The notes: a model not told the origin generated them from the sequence alone. A stretch of DNA of 64,000 bases from Sphaerobacter thermophilus DSM 20745 (GCF_000024985.1 NC_013524.1:310001-374000), one strand, 5' to 3'; positions 1 through 7,950 are shown, counted from the first letter of the stretch. A program made the numbers and translations.

Positions 1-66
1 TCGGTGGCCGCCGGGATCATGTCCATCATCAACCGCGAGTACCCGTCGGAGGTCGTGGTCCAGTGA
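1..66 (+). CDS. C-terminal end of an unidentified protein (cut by window start)
   Basis: Reading from base 1 in frame gives 21 residues, ending INREYPSEVVVQ, and a TGA stop at 64-66. A perfect 12-bp hairpin lies about 50 bases after the stop, as expected at the end of a transcription unit. The fragment is too short to assign a family. It is called coding because the frame runs to the window edge, its codons are mostly G/C-ending like the rest of the window, and a terminator-like structure follows. Confidence 0.5.
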   Translation, partial: SVAAGIMSIINREYPSEVVVQ

Positions 67-118
67 TCAAACGGTGAAAAGCCTTCGTGCGCCGGTAGTC
101 GGGGTCTGATGACCTGGC

Positions 119-150
119 GCCGCCCGGGGATGAATCCATCCCCGGGCGGC
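119..150. terminator. Candidate bidirectional terminator hairpin
   Basis: The arms at 119-130 and 139-150 are perfect 12-bp complements around an 8-nt loop. It sits between two convergent reading frames, the plus-strand gene ending at 66 and the minus-strand oxidoreductase ending at 220. There is no clear T-run on either side, so it may be a weak or factor-assisted terminator. Confidence 0.5.
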
Positions 151-219
151 CCCATAGCGCGTTCACTGGCCAGGTTCTCGGTGTGATTCTTTCCTGACGG
201 TTCCGATCGCTCTTCTCTC

Positions 220-1596
220 TCACACAGCGACGTCGAGCGGCTGGGGCGTCGCTCCGGTTGACTCCGCCTGGGCGGCCGGGGTGCGGCTGCCGCGCCAGCG
301 GCGGTACTCGATCCATCCCTGGAAGGCAAGGTGGCGGAGCCAGCCACCCGGGAGCCGCGGGTGGGTCCGTGGCGGACGCAGCAGCGCGAGATCGGGGTCC
401 GGGTTGCCCAGGATGCTCTGCGCCAGCAGAAACCCGAAGAAGTGGGTGGGCATCACCCCTGACCCGTTGTACCCCGCCGCAACGTAGATGTTCTCGTCGA
501 CTTGCCCGGAGACGGGCCACCAATCGGCCGTGCGCGCGGTGACGCCGTGCCACTCGTACTCGATCGGCACGCCGGCCAGCCACGGGTAGCGCTGCAGGAG
601 TTCGCGCCGGCCGATCTCGCGTTCTCGCTCACTGATCTGCCAGCTCGTCCCCTCGAAGGCGCGGTGCCCGAGCACGTGGCGGTAGAAGAACCGCCGGTCG
701 GGCGTGGAGCGGACCGTGTGGGTGTAGTAGCCGCCAGCCTCCAGACGGAACGGCCAGCGCTCCAGACCGCTTCGCTCCCACTCCGCCGGGGTCAGCGGCC
801 GAGTGACGATGACGCGGTGATGCATCGTCAACAGGACGGACCGCGCGAAGCCAAGCTGCTGCGTGTAGCCGTTGGTGGCCAGCACGAGGTGCTGGGCCGT
901 CACACGCCCTCCGGGCGTGTGCAGCGTGATCGACCGCCCGCGGTCGATCCGCACGACCGGCGACCACTCGTAGAGTTCAGTGCCCCGACGCTGGTTCGCT
1001 TCCACCAAACCCGCGATGAGTTTACCCGGGTGCAACCAGTTGGCCGTGGAGACCTCCGCCGTGGCATAGAAGGGCGAGCCGATCTCGCGGGCAAGCTCGT
1101 CGCCGGTGAGATCGGGATTGGGGCACCGCTGCGCAGCGGAGTACAGGGTGATGCATGGGATGCCCTCGGCCAGATCGAAGTCGATCCCCTCGGTCTCGGC
1201 GAAGGTCTGGAGGAGCTGGTAGCCGCGTGCCGCGCTCGGGGAAGGGTCGTGGCCGCGGAACCGGGCGCGAACCCCGCCGGAGTTGCGGGAGCTAGCACCC
1301 GATCCGAACCGCTGTGCTTCCAGCAGAACCACGCGGAGGCTCGGCTCGAGCTTCTTCAGGTAGTAGGCTGCTGCCAGCCCGGTAAAGCCGCCGCCGACCA
1401 CGGCCACGTCGACCTGCAGCTCGCGGTCCAGCCGCGGGAACTTGGGCAGCGGCGGGATAGTGCACATCCAGTAGCTCGGTGCCCGCTCCGGCTCGGTCGC
1501 GATCTCCACCCGGCGACGCGGCTTCCAATCGGCGGCCACCAGCGGCAGGGCAACCGCCGCGGCCCCGGCGATCCCCATCCAACGGCTCCGTCGCAT
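220..1596 (-). CDS. FAD-dependent oxidoreductase, DAO/DadA family, N-terminally membrane-anchored
   Basis: The 458-aa protein carries a dinucleotide-binding motif (VAVVGGGFTGLAAAYYL, about residues 64-80) followed by an acidic strand end (LLE), the FAD-binding signature of the glycine/D-amino-acid oxidase superfamily. The C-terminal part has the YVAAGYNGSGV-type motif that closes the FAD site in this family. Substrates are usually amines or amino acids, but nothing here identifies one. Residues 1-25 begin with basic residues (MRRSRW) followed by a hydrophobic Ala/Val stretch, so a signal anchor or a Tat-like signal is possible. A start further inside would give a soluble protein. It stands alone: the next gene upstream on its strand is 460 bases away. 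Confidence 0.8.
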   Translation of the reverse strand: MRRSRWMGIAGAAAVALPLVAADWKPRRRVEIATEPERAPSYWMCTIPPLPKFPRLDRELQVDVAVVGGGFTGLAAAYYLKKLEPSLRVVLLEAQRFGSGASSRNSGGVRARFRGHDPSPSAARGYQLLQTFAETEGIDFDLAEGIPCITLYSAAQRCPNPDLTGDELAREIGSPFYATAEVSTANWLHPGKLIAGLVEANQRRGTELYEWSPVVRIDRGRSITLHTPGGRVTAQHLVLATNGYTQQLGFARSVLLTMHHRVIVTRPLTPAEWERSGLERWPFRLEAGGYYTHTVRSTPDRRFFYRHVLGHRAFEGTSWQISEREREIGRRELLQRYPWLAGVPIEYEWHGVTARTADWWPVSGQVDENIYVAAGYNGSGVMPTHFFGFLLAQSILGNPDPDLALLRPPRTHPRLPGGWLRHLAFQGWIEYRRWRGSRTPAAQAESTGATPQPLDVAV

Positions 1597-2055
1597 CCGA
1601 TCTCCTCACTCCCGAGGCCCGGAATCTCTCCCGGACCGCACCGACTTCGTGACGCCCTCGCGGCCACAAGAGCTGCCTGACCCACGCAGATACACCGGGA
1701 CGGCGTCGCGGGTGCTCGCGATCCTTCGTCCTGACGGCATCGTCGATCCGTACCCGTTGGCTGCAGCACAACGCCGTTGGTGTGCGTACCCGAGAGCGCG
1801 GGCCCATGGTAGATAGCTCGCGCAACGCTGTCAAACCTTTGGCGTACGTGCGGCGATCGTACCCTGACGCGCCCACCTGCCGTGGTGCCGGGCGCGGCGC
1901 GATGCCGCATGTCTGTCATCGTGTCGTCCGGTTTCGTGACGCGCCGGATTGGTGCTGCTGTGCTAGTCACCCTCTTTCGACCGGGGCTGGCGATCCTCAG
2001 AACGAGGTCGGGTCCCGTCTGCGTAAGCCGGGGGCTCAGCGGTGTCGCGGATTAG
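1597..2055. other. Intergenic region without a recognisable gene
   Basis: About 460 bases lie between two minus-strand genes. I see no frame with a convincing ribosome binding site or family motif, and the open frames that cross it are continuations of shadow frames of the oxidoreductase. The half near 1900-2055 already shows the lower GC of the MltR-like gene that follows, consistent with the edge of transferred DNA. Confidence 0.4.
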
Positions 2056-2799
2056 CTATGACGCCTCGATGTTCCGCTTGCTCGCCAGACGCTTCGTTAG
2101 CGCTTCATCGACAGCGGCAATGAGCTCCTGGATTCGTTCAACCACCTTTGGTTGGCTCAGGTCGAGATTCTTCTTCTTTGGTCGATGTTCGGTGGTACGG
2201 GTTGTCGCGTGAATCGCTCCTAAGACACTCATCGATACCGTGATGAACTTCGCCCTCGGGGACCGAGGGAGTTGGTTGACCAACGGATCGTGATAAAGGT
2301 CGTTACATAGCTTTGCGATCTCGGGGTCGTCGAATCGGACCTCGGACGACGTGTGAGCGAACTCGTTTCGAATGCGTCGGATCCGGTTGAGGTCTTCCCT
2401 CAGCTTGGGTGAGATCAAACCTATTAGGTATGCTAGCTCGATACGAGCCGCGAATGACGATAAAACGCCCGTTCCGTCCAGAATGTGCTTGGATGCTTTC
2501 TGATCGTCGACAAAGAATCGTTGCAACAACTCCATCAATGCGGTGTCCAAGTAGGCTGCTGCCATAAGAGCACAACCGCGATCGCTCTCTCGGTTAAGGT
2601 TGAGACGGAAACGAGCTACGTCCAGCGGTGCTTCCACATAGCCAATGCCCGTGGATGCCAAGACCTCGTTCAAGATCTGTTCCATCTCTTCTGGCGACGT
2701 GGAAGAGATTTCCGGAAGAAGCTGATCTAAGAATGGATCTAGTAACGCGAACAAGTCATCTAGGTTCATGGCTATCGTGCGACCTGTTTCAACACACAT
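2056..2799 (-). CDS. MltR (mannitol repressor)-like / HEPN-fold protein
   Basis: The 247-aa protein contains the MltR signature: SDRGCALMAAAYLDTALMELL, then a G-x-L-SSFAARIELAYLIGLI block, then RRIRNEFAHT. The RN(x)FAH ending is shared with HEPN-type domains. MltR represses the mannitol operon in enterobacteria, but many bacterial homologues lie outside any mannitol locus and their role is unknown, as is the case here. The start is the ATG at 2799, because a GGAGG lies 6 bases upstream; the ATG at 2814 would use that same sequence as codons. Base composition is clearly lower in GC than both neighbours, with many A/T-ending codons, and the gene is not in an operon. That suggests horizontal acquisition. 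Confidence 0.75.
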   Translation of the reverse strand: MCVETGRTIAMNLDDLFALLDPFLDQLLPEISSTSPEEMEQILNEVLASTGIGYVEAPLDVARFRLNLNRESDRGCALMAAAYLDTALMELLQRFFVDDQKASKHILDGTGVLSSFAARIELAYLIGLISPKLREDLNRIRRIRNEFAHTSSEVRFDDPEIAKLCNDLYHDPLVNQLPRSPRAKFITVSMSVLGAIHATTRTTEHRPKKKNLDLSQPKVVERIQELIAAVDEALTKRLASKRNIEAS

Positions 2800-2851
2800 C
2801 CTCGTCCTCCTCATAGACCGCCTGATCCGCGTCTTATGGACATCAGTCGTC

Positions 2852-4372
2852 TTACCCCATCTCCTTCGGCCGGTACTGGAGTGCCTCGGCGAGATGGGCG
2901 GGGGCGATGTCGTCGGCGCCGGCGAGGTCGGCGATGGTGCGGGCTAGTTTGAGCACGCGGTGGTAGGCGCGGGCCGAGAGGGAGAGCTGCTGCACGGCGG
3001 CTCGCATCAGCCGTTCGCCCGTCTCGTCCAGGCGGCAGTACTCGCGGATCTCGGCCGGTCCCATGTCGCAGTTGAGGTGGAGTCGGGTGCCGGCGAAGCG
3101 GCGAGCCTGGATGGCGCGGGCCTCCTCGACGCGTGCGCGTACCGCGGCGGAGGGCTCGCCGAGTCGGCGGTCGGCCAGCTTCTCGTACTCGATGCGGGGC
3201 ACCTCCAGGTGGATGTCGATGCGGTCGAGCAAGGGGCCGGAAATGCGCTTCTGGTAGCGGGTAATGGCGGTGGGCGAGCAGGTGCAGGGCTTTGCCGGGT
3301 CGCCGAAAAAGCCGCAGGGACAGGGGTTCATGGCAGCGACAAGAATGAACGATGCTGGAAATGTGATGGCTCCGGTGGCGCGAGAGATGGTGACGATGCG
3401 GTCCTCCAGCGGCTGACGCATGACTTCCAGCACGCGCTGGCTGAACTCGGGGAGCTCGTCCAGGAACAGGACGCCGCGGTGCGCCAGGGTGATCTCCCCT
3501 GGACGGGGCCAGGTGCCGCCGCCGACCAGTCCGGCGTAGCTGATGGTGTGGTGCGGTGCGCGGAAAGGCCGCTGGCGCAGCAAAGGGCGGTCGGCCGGGA
3601 GCAGGCCGGTTACCGAGTAGATCTTGGAGACCTCCAGCGCCTCCTCCCGCGTCAGCGGTGGCAAGATGCCCGGCATGGCACGGGCCAGCAGCGTCTTGCC
3701 GGCACCGGGAGGGCCCGTCATGAGGAGGTTGTGGCCCCCGGCAGCCGCGACCTCCATCCCGCGCTTGACATGCTCTTGCCCGCGGATGTGGGCCAGGTCG
3801 ACCACGGCCTCGGGCACGTCGTCGCTCTCGGGAGCTGTGCCGTTCACGTACGGCGCGATCGGTTGCTCCCCAGTGAGGTGCCGGATCAGGTCGGCCAGGG
3901 TCGCGACGGGAATGACCTCGATCGATTCGATGAGGGCCGCCTCGGCGGCATCGACCGCGGGGACGAACGCCCGTCGCAGTCCGTGCTCCTGTGCCACGCC
4001 GACCATGGGTAGCACCCCGGTCGTATGACGCAGCGAGCCGTCGAGCGAGAGTTCTCCGATCACGAGTGTGTCGCTCAGGTCGGCCACGACCTCGCCTGAG
4101 GCCAAGAGGATTCCGAGTGCGATGGGCAGATCGTACGCCGGGCCCTCCTTGCGGATATCGGCGGGAGCCAGGTTGACGGTGATGCGACCCAGCGGGAAGC
4201 GGGCGCCGGAGTTGCGGATGGCGGCGCGTACCCGCTCACGGGATTCCTGCACGGCGGCGTCCGGCAGGCCGACGATCGTCAGGCCGGGTGAGCCGCTCCG
4301 GCAATCGACTTCAACCTCGACCAGCACGCCGTCGAGCCCGATGACGGCGCACGTCAGCACTGTCGCCAGCAC
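2852..4372 (-). CDS. YifB/ComM family Mg-chelatase-like AAA+ ATPase
   Basis: The 506-aa protein has the family architecture: an N-terminal ChlI-type domain (GLPDAAVQESRERV, then NLAPAD), a central AAA+ module with Walker A (TGPPGAGKT) and Walker B (VLFLDELPEF), and a C-terminal Mg_chelatase_C domain with NPCPCG and SARAYHRVLKLARTIADL. In characterised species ComM is a helicase that extends branch migration during natural transformation. The GTG at 4372 is chosen because it gives the usual family start (LATV) and is preceded by GGGAGGGGGAG; an ATG at 4423 is possible. The leader is about 200-400 bases and highly structured (see 4583-4783). Confidence 0.9.
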   Translation of the reverse strand: MLATVLTCAVIGLDGVLVEVEVDCRSGSPGLTIVGLPDAAVQESRERVRAAIRNSGARFPLGRITVNLAPADIRKEGPAYDLPIALGILLASGEVVADLSDTLVIGELSLDGSLRHTTGVLPMVGVAQEHGLRRAFVPAVDAAEAALIESIEVIPVATLADLIRHLTGEQPIAPYVNGTAPESDDVPEAVVDLAHIRGQEHVKRGMEVAAAGGHNLLMTGPPGAGKTLLARAMPGILPPLTREEALEVSKIYSVTGLLPADRPLLRQRPFRAPHHTISYAGLVGGGTWPRPGEITLAHRGVLFLDELPEFSQRVLEVMRQPLEDRIVTISRATGAITFPASFILVAAMNPCPCGFFGDPAKPCTCSPTAITRYQKRISGPLLDRIDIHLEVPRIEYEKLADRRLGEPSAAVRARVEEARAIQARRFAGTRLHLNCDMGPAEIREYCRLDETGERLMRAAVQQLSLSARAYHRVLKLARTIADLAGADDIAPAHLAEALQYRPKEMG

Positions 4373-4582
4373 CGCTCCCCCTCCCGCGGACGTCCCACCG
4401 GCCAACGTTGGCGTATCGAGCAATCAATTGTTGCGGTCAATGAGCCTAGTATAGCACGGACATGATGATCCTGGATGCAAGAGTGTGGTGTGCCTGGCTG
4501 CCCATGGACAGCCCGCGGAGACGAGGCGTAGAGGCCTGATGAGCAACACGCGTGGTGGTGGGGCGCTCTGTTGTCGGCTCGT

Positions 4583-4783
4583 GCCCGGGGGTAAACCCCG
4601 GGCCCAGGCCACGCCAGGGGGCATCGGGCTACTCATCCCGTGCCCCGACACCGGCGCGGCACCAACCCCAGCTCGCGGCTGGCGCCGCGCCATACCACGG
4701 CGGCGGCGGCCGCCGCCGCACTCCAAAGCCGGCTTTGACCGGCTTCCCTTGTCAGCCCGAGGTGTTCCCCGGGCACCAAGCCA
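4583..4783 (-). promoter_or_regulatory. Highly structured leader RNA candidate, partly cobalamin-riboswitch-like
   Basis: Read on the minus strand, this stretch starts with GGTGCCC, a small hairpin (GCCCG/CGGGC), GGGCTGACAAGGGAA, then a CCGG-TCAAAG-CCGG stem. That order resembles the 5' half of a cobalamin riboswitch core. It continues with a 20-bp GC palindrome (4700-4719), an 8-bp stem GGCGCGGC/GCCGCGCC with a nested CCAGC/GCTGG hairpin, a GGGGCA/TGCCCC stem with an inner CGGG/CCCG hairpin, and finally an 8-bp stem with a GTTTA-type loop (4583-4603). It lies upstream of the YifB gene on the same strand. I do not find the conserved 3' B12 box, so the family is not established. It could be a variant riboswitch, another structured RNA, or stacked GC-rich terminators. 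Confidence 0.35.
4726..4745. terminator. Hairpin downstream of the small basic protein gene
   Basis: A perfect 7-bp stem AAGCCGG/CCGGCTT with a 6-nt loop follows the stop of the minus-strand gene at 4814-5026 by about 70 bases. It may serve as its terminator. The same bases form the CCGG stem of the riboswitch-like element, so the two interpretations compete. Confidence 0.3.
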
Positions 4784-4813
4784 TCCGCAACTCAGCGCGG
4801 CTGACCGGGTCTG

Positions 4814-5026
4814 CTACGCCTCCGGTGTGGCTTGTTCAGCGGCCTCGGGTTGGGCGATGCGGGATGCGATGAACGGCAACAGGTCGTCCTGGGTGGCGGG
4901 GACGAGACCGCGGCTGGTACGCCGTACGCGGTAGGGGTAGGTGCGGGCGGTTGTCTTCTCCGGAACGCGCCGCCGCCCGCGTGGGTAGCTTACCTTGGGG
5001 AGCGACTTCTTGCGGTTTCGTGCCAT
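4814..5026 (-). CDS. Small basic hypothetical protein (70 aa)
   Basis: The ATG at 5026 has AAGGAGG seven bases upstream, one of the best ribosome binding sites in the window, which is the main reason for calling this gene. The N-terminal two thirds are rich in Arg and Lys (MARNRKKSLPK, then GRRR and RVRR), and the C-terminus is acidic and Ala/Glu-rich. A nucleic-acid-binding role is plausible from charge alone. I recognise no domain, cysteine cluster or membrane segment. It is the last gene before the structured leader of yifB and reads in the same direction. Confidence 0.6.
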   Translation of the reverse strand: MARNRKKSLPKVSYPRGRRRVPEKTTARTYPYRVRRTSRGLVPATQDDLLPFIASRIAQPEAAEQATPEA

Positions 5027-5178
5027 GAATGGTCCTCCTTATCGCTCGCACGACAACGATCGGCCGCAGCCTGCGTTTGGGGAGATGGTCACAGTATACG
5101 ACTCCTCGCCAGTTTTGTTCCGCGGGCGATCCTGTGGGCGAGGTACGCGAGTCCGGGTATGCTCAGGACTTCCGACAC

Positions 5179-5208
5179 TTGACGTAGGAATGTGGGCGTC
5201 GCTACGGT
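5179..5208 (+). promoter_or_regulatory. Candidate sigma-70-type promoter for the 5277 operon
   Basis: TTGACG (5179-5184) and TACGGT (5203-5208) are separated by 18 bases and lie about 70 bases upstream of the ATG at 5277. The -35 box matches the consensus at five of six positions; the -10 box is weak. Confidence 0.4.
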
Positions 5209-5276
5209 TGAGCCACGGTGAGACCTTCGAGGAGGTCCTGCTCGACTGGTAGGTGGTCCACCGCGAGGGAGGGCCC

Positions 5277-5729
5277 ATGCGTGACGTGGCCGACGGCGGA
5301 TCGTCGCATGACCTGACCAACGGGAAGGGCGGGCTGCCCGATGTCCCCGGCCTCGATGGCGCGGCGGCGCGGGAGTTCGCTGCCTGGACGGACTTTCTGG
5401 ATGGGCTGCGTCAGGCCCAGTCGGAGCCGCCCCTCCCCTCGATCTCGTCCGCGCTGGGGCCGGCGGACTTGGAACCGATCGCCCGCTGGTACGTCGTGCT
5501 GCGCGGCGTGCGCCGGCTGACCGAGGTGGCCGGGCTGCGGGAACACCTGGAGGGGCTGCCCCCGTGCCTTTCGGTGCGCGTGGTCGATCTCTCCTCACAG
5601 GAGGTGCGCATCATGGTCGCAGCGACCCCGCAGACCGGGAAGGCGGGGCTTGAGGAGCAGGTGCAGGTGGCACTACGCGGGGTCCAGTCGGCGGCGACGT
5701 TCGAGGTCGTTCCGGCCACGCCGCAGTAG
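5277..5729 (+). CDS. Hypothetical protein co-transcribed with a DUF4388 protein
   Basis: The 150-aa protein starts at the ATG at 5277, four bases after GAGGGAGGG; upstream in-frame ATGs lack a site. The first 50 residues are polar and low-complexity. The C-terminal 75 residues look like a compact alternating beta/alpha domain (LSVRVVDLSSQEVRIMVA, then EEQVQVALRGV), but I cannot name the family. Only 10 bases separate its stop from the next ATG, so it is almost certainly in one operon with the DUF4388 gene. Its job should be read together with that gene, perhaps as a small partner in signalling. Confidence 0.6.
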   Translation: MRDVADGGSSHDLTNGKGGLPDVPGLDGAAAREFAAWTDFLDGLRQAQSEPPLPSISSALGPADLEPIARWYVVLRGVRRLTEVAGLREHLEGLPPCLSVRVVDLSSQEVRIMVAATPQTGKAGLEEQVQVALRGVQSAATFEVVPATPQ

Positions 5730-5739
5730 AAGGGCTGAC

Positions 5740-6468
5740 ATGGGCTTCTACGGCGACCTCCAGGATCTCCCCCTCCAGGACATCCTCTATGTCCTGTCGA
5801 GCCACGGAAAGTCAGGGCGTCTCACTCTGAGCATCCCGACCGACGAGATCACCCTGGTGTTCCACCGAGGCCGGGTGGCATCGGTCACCACCAGCGACGA
5901 GAGTCTGCGCATCGGCCAGCTCTTGATCGATCAGGGATACATCACGGAGGAGCACGTCGAGCAGGCGCTGGCGCTGCAAGCGGTGGAGGACGGTCGTACC
6001 CGGCTTGGGGATATGCTCGTCGAACTCGGGTTCGTGAATCACCAGCAGATCTGGAAGGCTGTCGCAGCCCAGTTCGAAGCGTCGCTCTTCCGCATCTTGA
6101 TCCAGCCGGGCGGCACGTTCGTCTTCACCCCGGAGGAGGTGGAGATCGATGAGGCCTTCATGGAGGAGATCCGGATCGAGCCGATCGTGCTGAACGCGAT
6201 GCGGATGGCCGACGAGTGGCTCGCGACCCACGCGAAGCAGGACACCGTCAGCCTCACCGATGTGCCCTTCGTACCGGCGATTCTGGACCGGTTGGAGCGC
6301 CCCGAGTTGGACGTCCTCCTCGCGATCCTGAACGGCGCCTCGAACATGTACGACCTTGCGGCCAAGACCGGGCGCTCACAGGAAGAGCTGGACGAGGTGC
6401 TGGATCGGCTGATCACCCTCGGCTTGATTGAGCGCGCGCAGCACCCAGGCGCAGTCCCCGCCACCTAG
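5740..6468 (+). CDS. DUF4388 (PatA-like N-terminal) domain protein
   Basis: The 242-aa protein opens with the DUF4388 pattern: GDLQDLPLQDILYVLSSHGKSG, then LTL, FHRGRV and a second helical repeat (GQLLIDQGYITEEHVEQAL, then LGDMLVELGFV). The C-terminal 70 residues form a winged-helix-like segment (LLAILNGASNMYDLAAKTG, then LDEVLDRLITLGLIER). DUF4388 is found at the N-terminus of PatA-type response regulators and in gliding- or pili-associated proteins; its biochemical function is not settled. The start is the ATG at 5740, which fits the domain boundary. It has a larger paralogue at 22281-23420. Confidence 0.8.
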   Translation: MGFYGDLQDLPLQDILYVLSSHGKSGRLTLSIPTDEITLVFHRGRVASVTTSDESLRIGQLLIDQGYITEEHVEQALALQAVEDGRTRLGDMLVELGFVNHQQIWKAVAAQFEASLFRILIQPGGTFVFTPEEVEIDEAFMEEIRIEPIVLNAMRMADEWLATHAKQDTVSLTDVPFVPAILDRLERPELDVLLAILNGASNMYDLAAKTGRSQEELDEVLDRLITLGLIERAQHPGAVPAT

Positions 6469-6521
6469 CTCGGTGCACCGCTGCCCCTCACATCGCCCGC
6501 TGGAGCAGGGCCGCGATGGGT

Positions 6522-7220
6522 TCAGGCGCGGCGGCGGGAACCGGTGTCGGTCAGCACGACGCCGAGGATGCGCGCACCGACGCGGTCGAGCGATTCCCGG
6601 GCACGCTGGGCCGCAGCGCGCTTCGTCTTCCCCGATCGGACCAGCAGGAGCACGGCGTCCACACGCGGCGCCACGGCCAGCGCGTCGCCGAAGTCGGGCA
6701 GCGGAGGCGTGTTGACCACGACGAACGCGGTCTCGTCGCGCAGGCGGGCCAGAAGCCGGGCGAAGAGGTCGCTGCCGAGGAGGTCCGCCGGCAGCGTGCC
6801 GCCGGACTTGCCGGCGTGGCCGGCCGGGAGCAGGCTCAGCCCCTCGATACCGCTCTCAACCAGAGGGAGTGTCGCCGCGGGGTCGCCGGAGGCGAGCCAT
6901 TCGGCGAGGCCCGTGTTGTTCGACAACCGGAAGAGCTCATGCGTCCGGGGCCGCCGGAAGTCGGCGTCCACCAGCACGACACTGTCGCCACCGAGCGCCA
7001 GGGCGGCGGCGAGGTTGGCTGCCACCTCGGCGTGCTGGCCGCCGGTTCCGGCGTCTGCGATCGCGACGGAACGGACCGCGGGCTCGACCCGCGCGAACTT
7101 CACCGTCGAGCGGAGAGATCGGTAGGCTTCAGCGACCGCCGACGCGGGGTTGGAGACGATGGCGAGGTCGATCCCACCCACGCGCGTCTGGGATTCGGCC
7201 CGCTCCTGAATCTGGCTCAC
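6522..7220 (-). CDS. BY-kinase/CpsD-like ATPase with degenerate nucleotide-binding motifs
   Basis: The 232-aa protein has the CpsD/CapB fold order: SAVAEAYRSLRS, the P-loop region, Walker A' (VVLVDADFRRP, residues 81-91) and the Walker B region. At the Walker A position the sequence is AGTGGQHAE (about 57-65), so the Gly-Lys-Ser/Thr core is missing. The Walker B aspartate of D-T/A-PP is Asn (NTPP). There is no C-terminal tyrosine cluster. It follows two Wzz-type genes in the same operon, where an active bacterial tyrosine kinase would normally regulate polymer length. This copy may be a regulatory pseudokinase. The GTG at 7220 is preceded by AAAGGAGAA; an ATG at 7259 has no site. Confidence 0.75.
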   Translation of the reverse strand: MSQIQERAESQTRVGGIDLAIVSNPASAVAEAYRSLRSTVKFARVEPAVRSVAIADAGTGGQHAEVAANLAAALALGGDSVVLVDADFRRPRTHELFRLSNNTGLAEWLASGDPAATLPLVESGIEGLSLLPAGHAGKSGGTLPADLLGSDLFARLLARLRDETAFVVVNTPPLPDFGDALAVAPRVDAVLLLVRSGKTKRAAAQRARESLDRVGARILGVVLTDTGSRRRA

Positions 7221-7266
7221 CCGCGGTTCTCCTTTCTCAGGGCTCTCAGGGTGCGTCATCGGCGCG

Positions 7267-7950
7267 TCAGGCCCGTGGGATACCGGCCACCGTCGGCAGT
7301 GCGAGGTAGCGATCGACGTCTTCTTCGGTGCGGAGCGTGTCATCGAGATACTCCGCAGCGAAGGTCAGCAGCACGCCGACCACCAGGCCGAGGAGCAGGG
7401 CTGCCGCCGTGTTCAGCTTGACCCGCGGGCCGATCGGCGTGGACGGCGGGCCCGGCGTGTCGAGTTGCTCGACGCGCACGGTGTTGCGCTTCACCCCCTC
7501 CGTCCCGGTGGGATATTCGGTGATGAGCTGGGCGTTCTCTTCCGCAGCACGGGCGACGAACGCTTCGGCCAGCGCGTTGACGACCGCGGCGGCCCGCTCC
7601 GGGTCGGTGTCGGTCTTGACCACCTGAATCACATTGCTGTCCGAATTGCGGCCGACCGCGAGGCCGCTCATCGCCTCCCCGACGTCGATGTCAAGGTTGG
7701 CGCGCTGAAGCGCTTCGGCGACGAAGGGGGCGTTGTTGATCAAGTCCCCGTAGGAGGCGAGCCTGTTCTTTGCGTAGAGGTCCATCCAGTAATCCGGCGG
7801 CTCGGCGATGGCCATCAGACGGGCGCTGACCTGGTACGTCTTTGGCTGGGAGATGCTGTAGGCATACGCCACGCCGCCTGCCACGACGGCCGCGAGCAGG
7901 ACCAGCCACCAGCGGCGTAGCACGATCAGCGCATACTCCTCCGGTCTCAC
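7267..7950 (-). CDS. Wzz-type polysaccharide chain-length determinant protein
   Basis: The 227-aa protein has two membrane segments (about residues 13-31 and 182-202) flanking an extracytoplasmic region, ending in the cytoplasmic motif YLDDTLRTEEDVDRYLALPTVAGIP typical of Wzz/GumC-type co-polymerases. It probably sets chain length of an exported polysaccharide together with the BY-kinase-like protein downstream. It starts with GTG at 7950, and that start overlaps the TGA of the upstream Wzz gene (GTGA), so the two are translationally coupled. At 227 aa it is short for the family and lacks a long coiled coil. Confidence 0.8.
   Translation of the reverse strand: MRPEEYALIVLRRWWLVLLAAVVAGGVAYAYSISQPKTYQVSARLMAIAEPPDYWMDLYAKNRLASYGDLINNAPFVAEALQRANLDIDVGEAMSGLAVGRNSDSNVIQVVKTDTDPERAAAVVNALAEAFVARAAEENAQLITEYPTGTEGVKRNTVRVEQLDTPGPPSTPIGPRVKLNTAAALLLGLVVGVLLTFAAEYLDDTLRTEEDVDRYLALPTVAGIPRA

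Noticed and set aside
502-1680. Plus-strand frame of about 390 codons opposite the FAD oxidoreductase
   Set aside because: No family features; the minus-strand protein has the full FAD-binding motif.
4700-4719. 20-bp CGG/CCG palindrome as a separate repeat element
   Set aside because: It lies inside the chain of stems of the leader and is better treated as one of its helices; no other copy was noticed.
4729-4783. Possible TPP riboswitch, because GGTGCCC and GGGCTGA are present
   Set aside because: The rest of the thi box (CUGAGA plus ACCUGAUCUGGAU-type region) is absent; the cobalamin-like order fits better, though still incompletely.
4995-5252. Plus-strand frame overlapping the small basic protein gene
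   Set aside because: It runs through the promoter-like region, lacks a ribosome binding site and overlaps a gene with an excellent one on the other strand.
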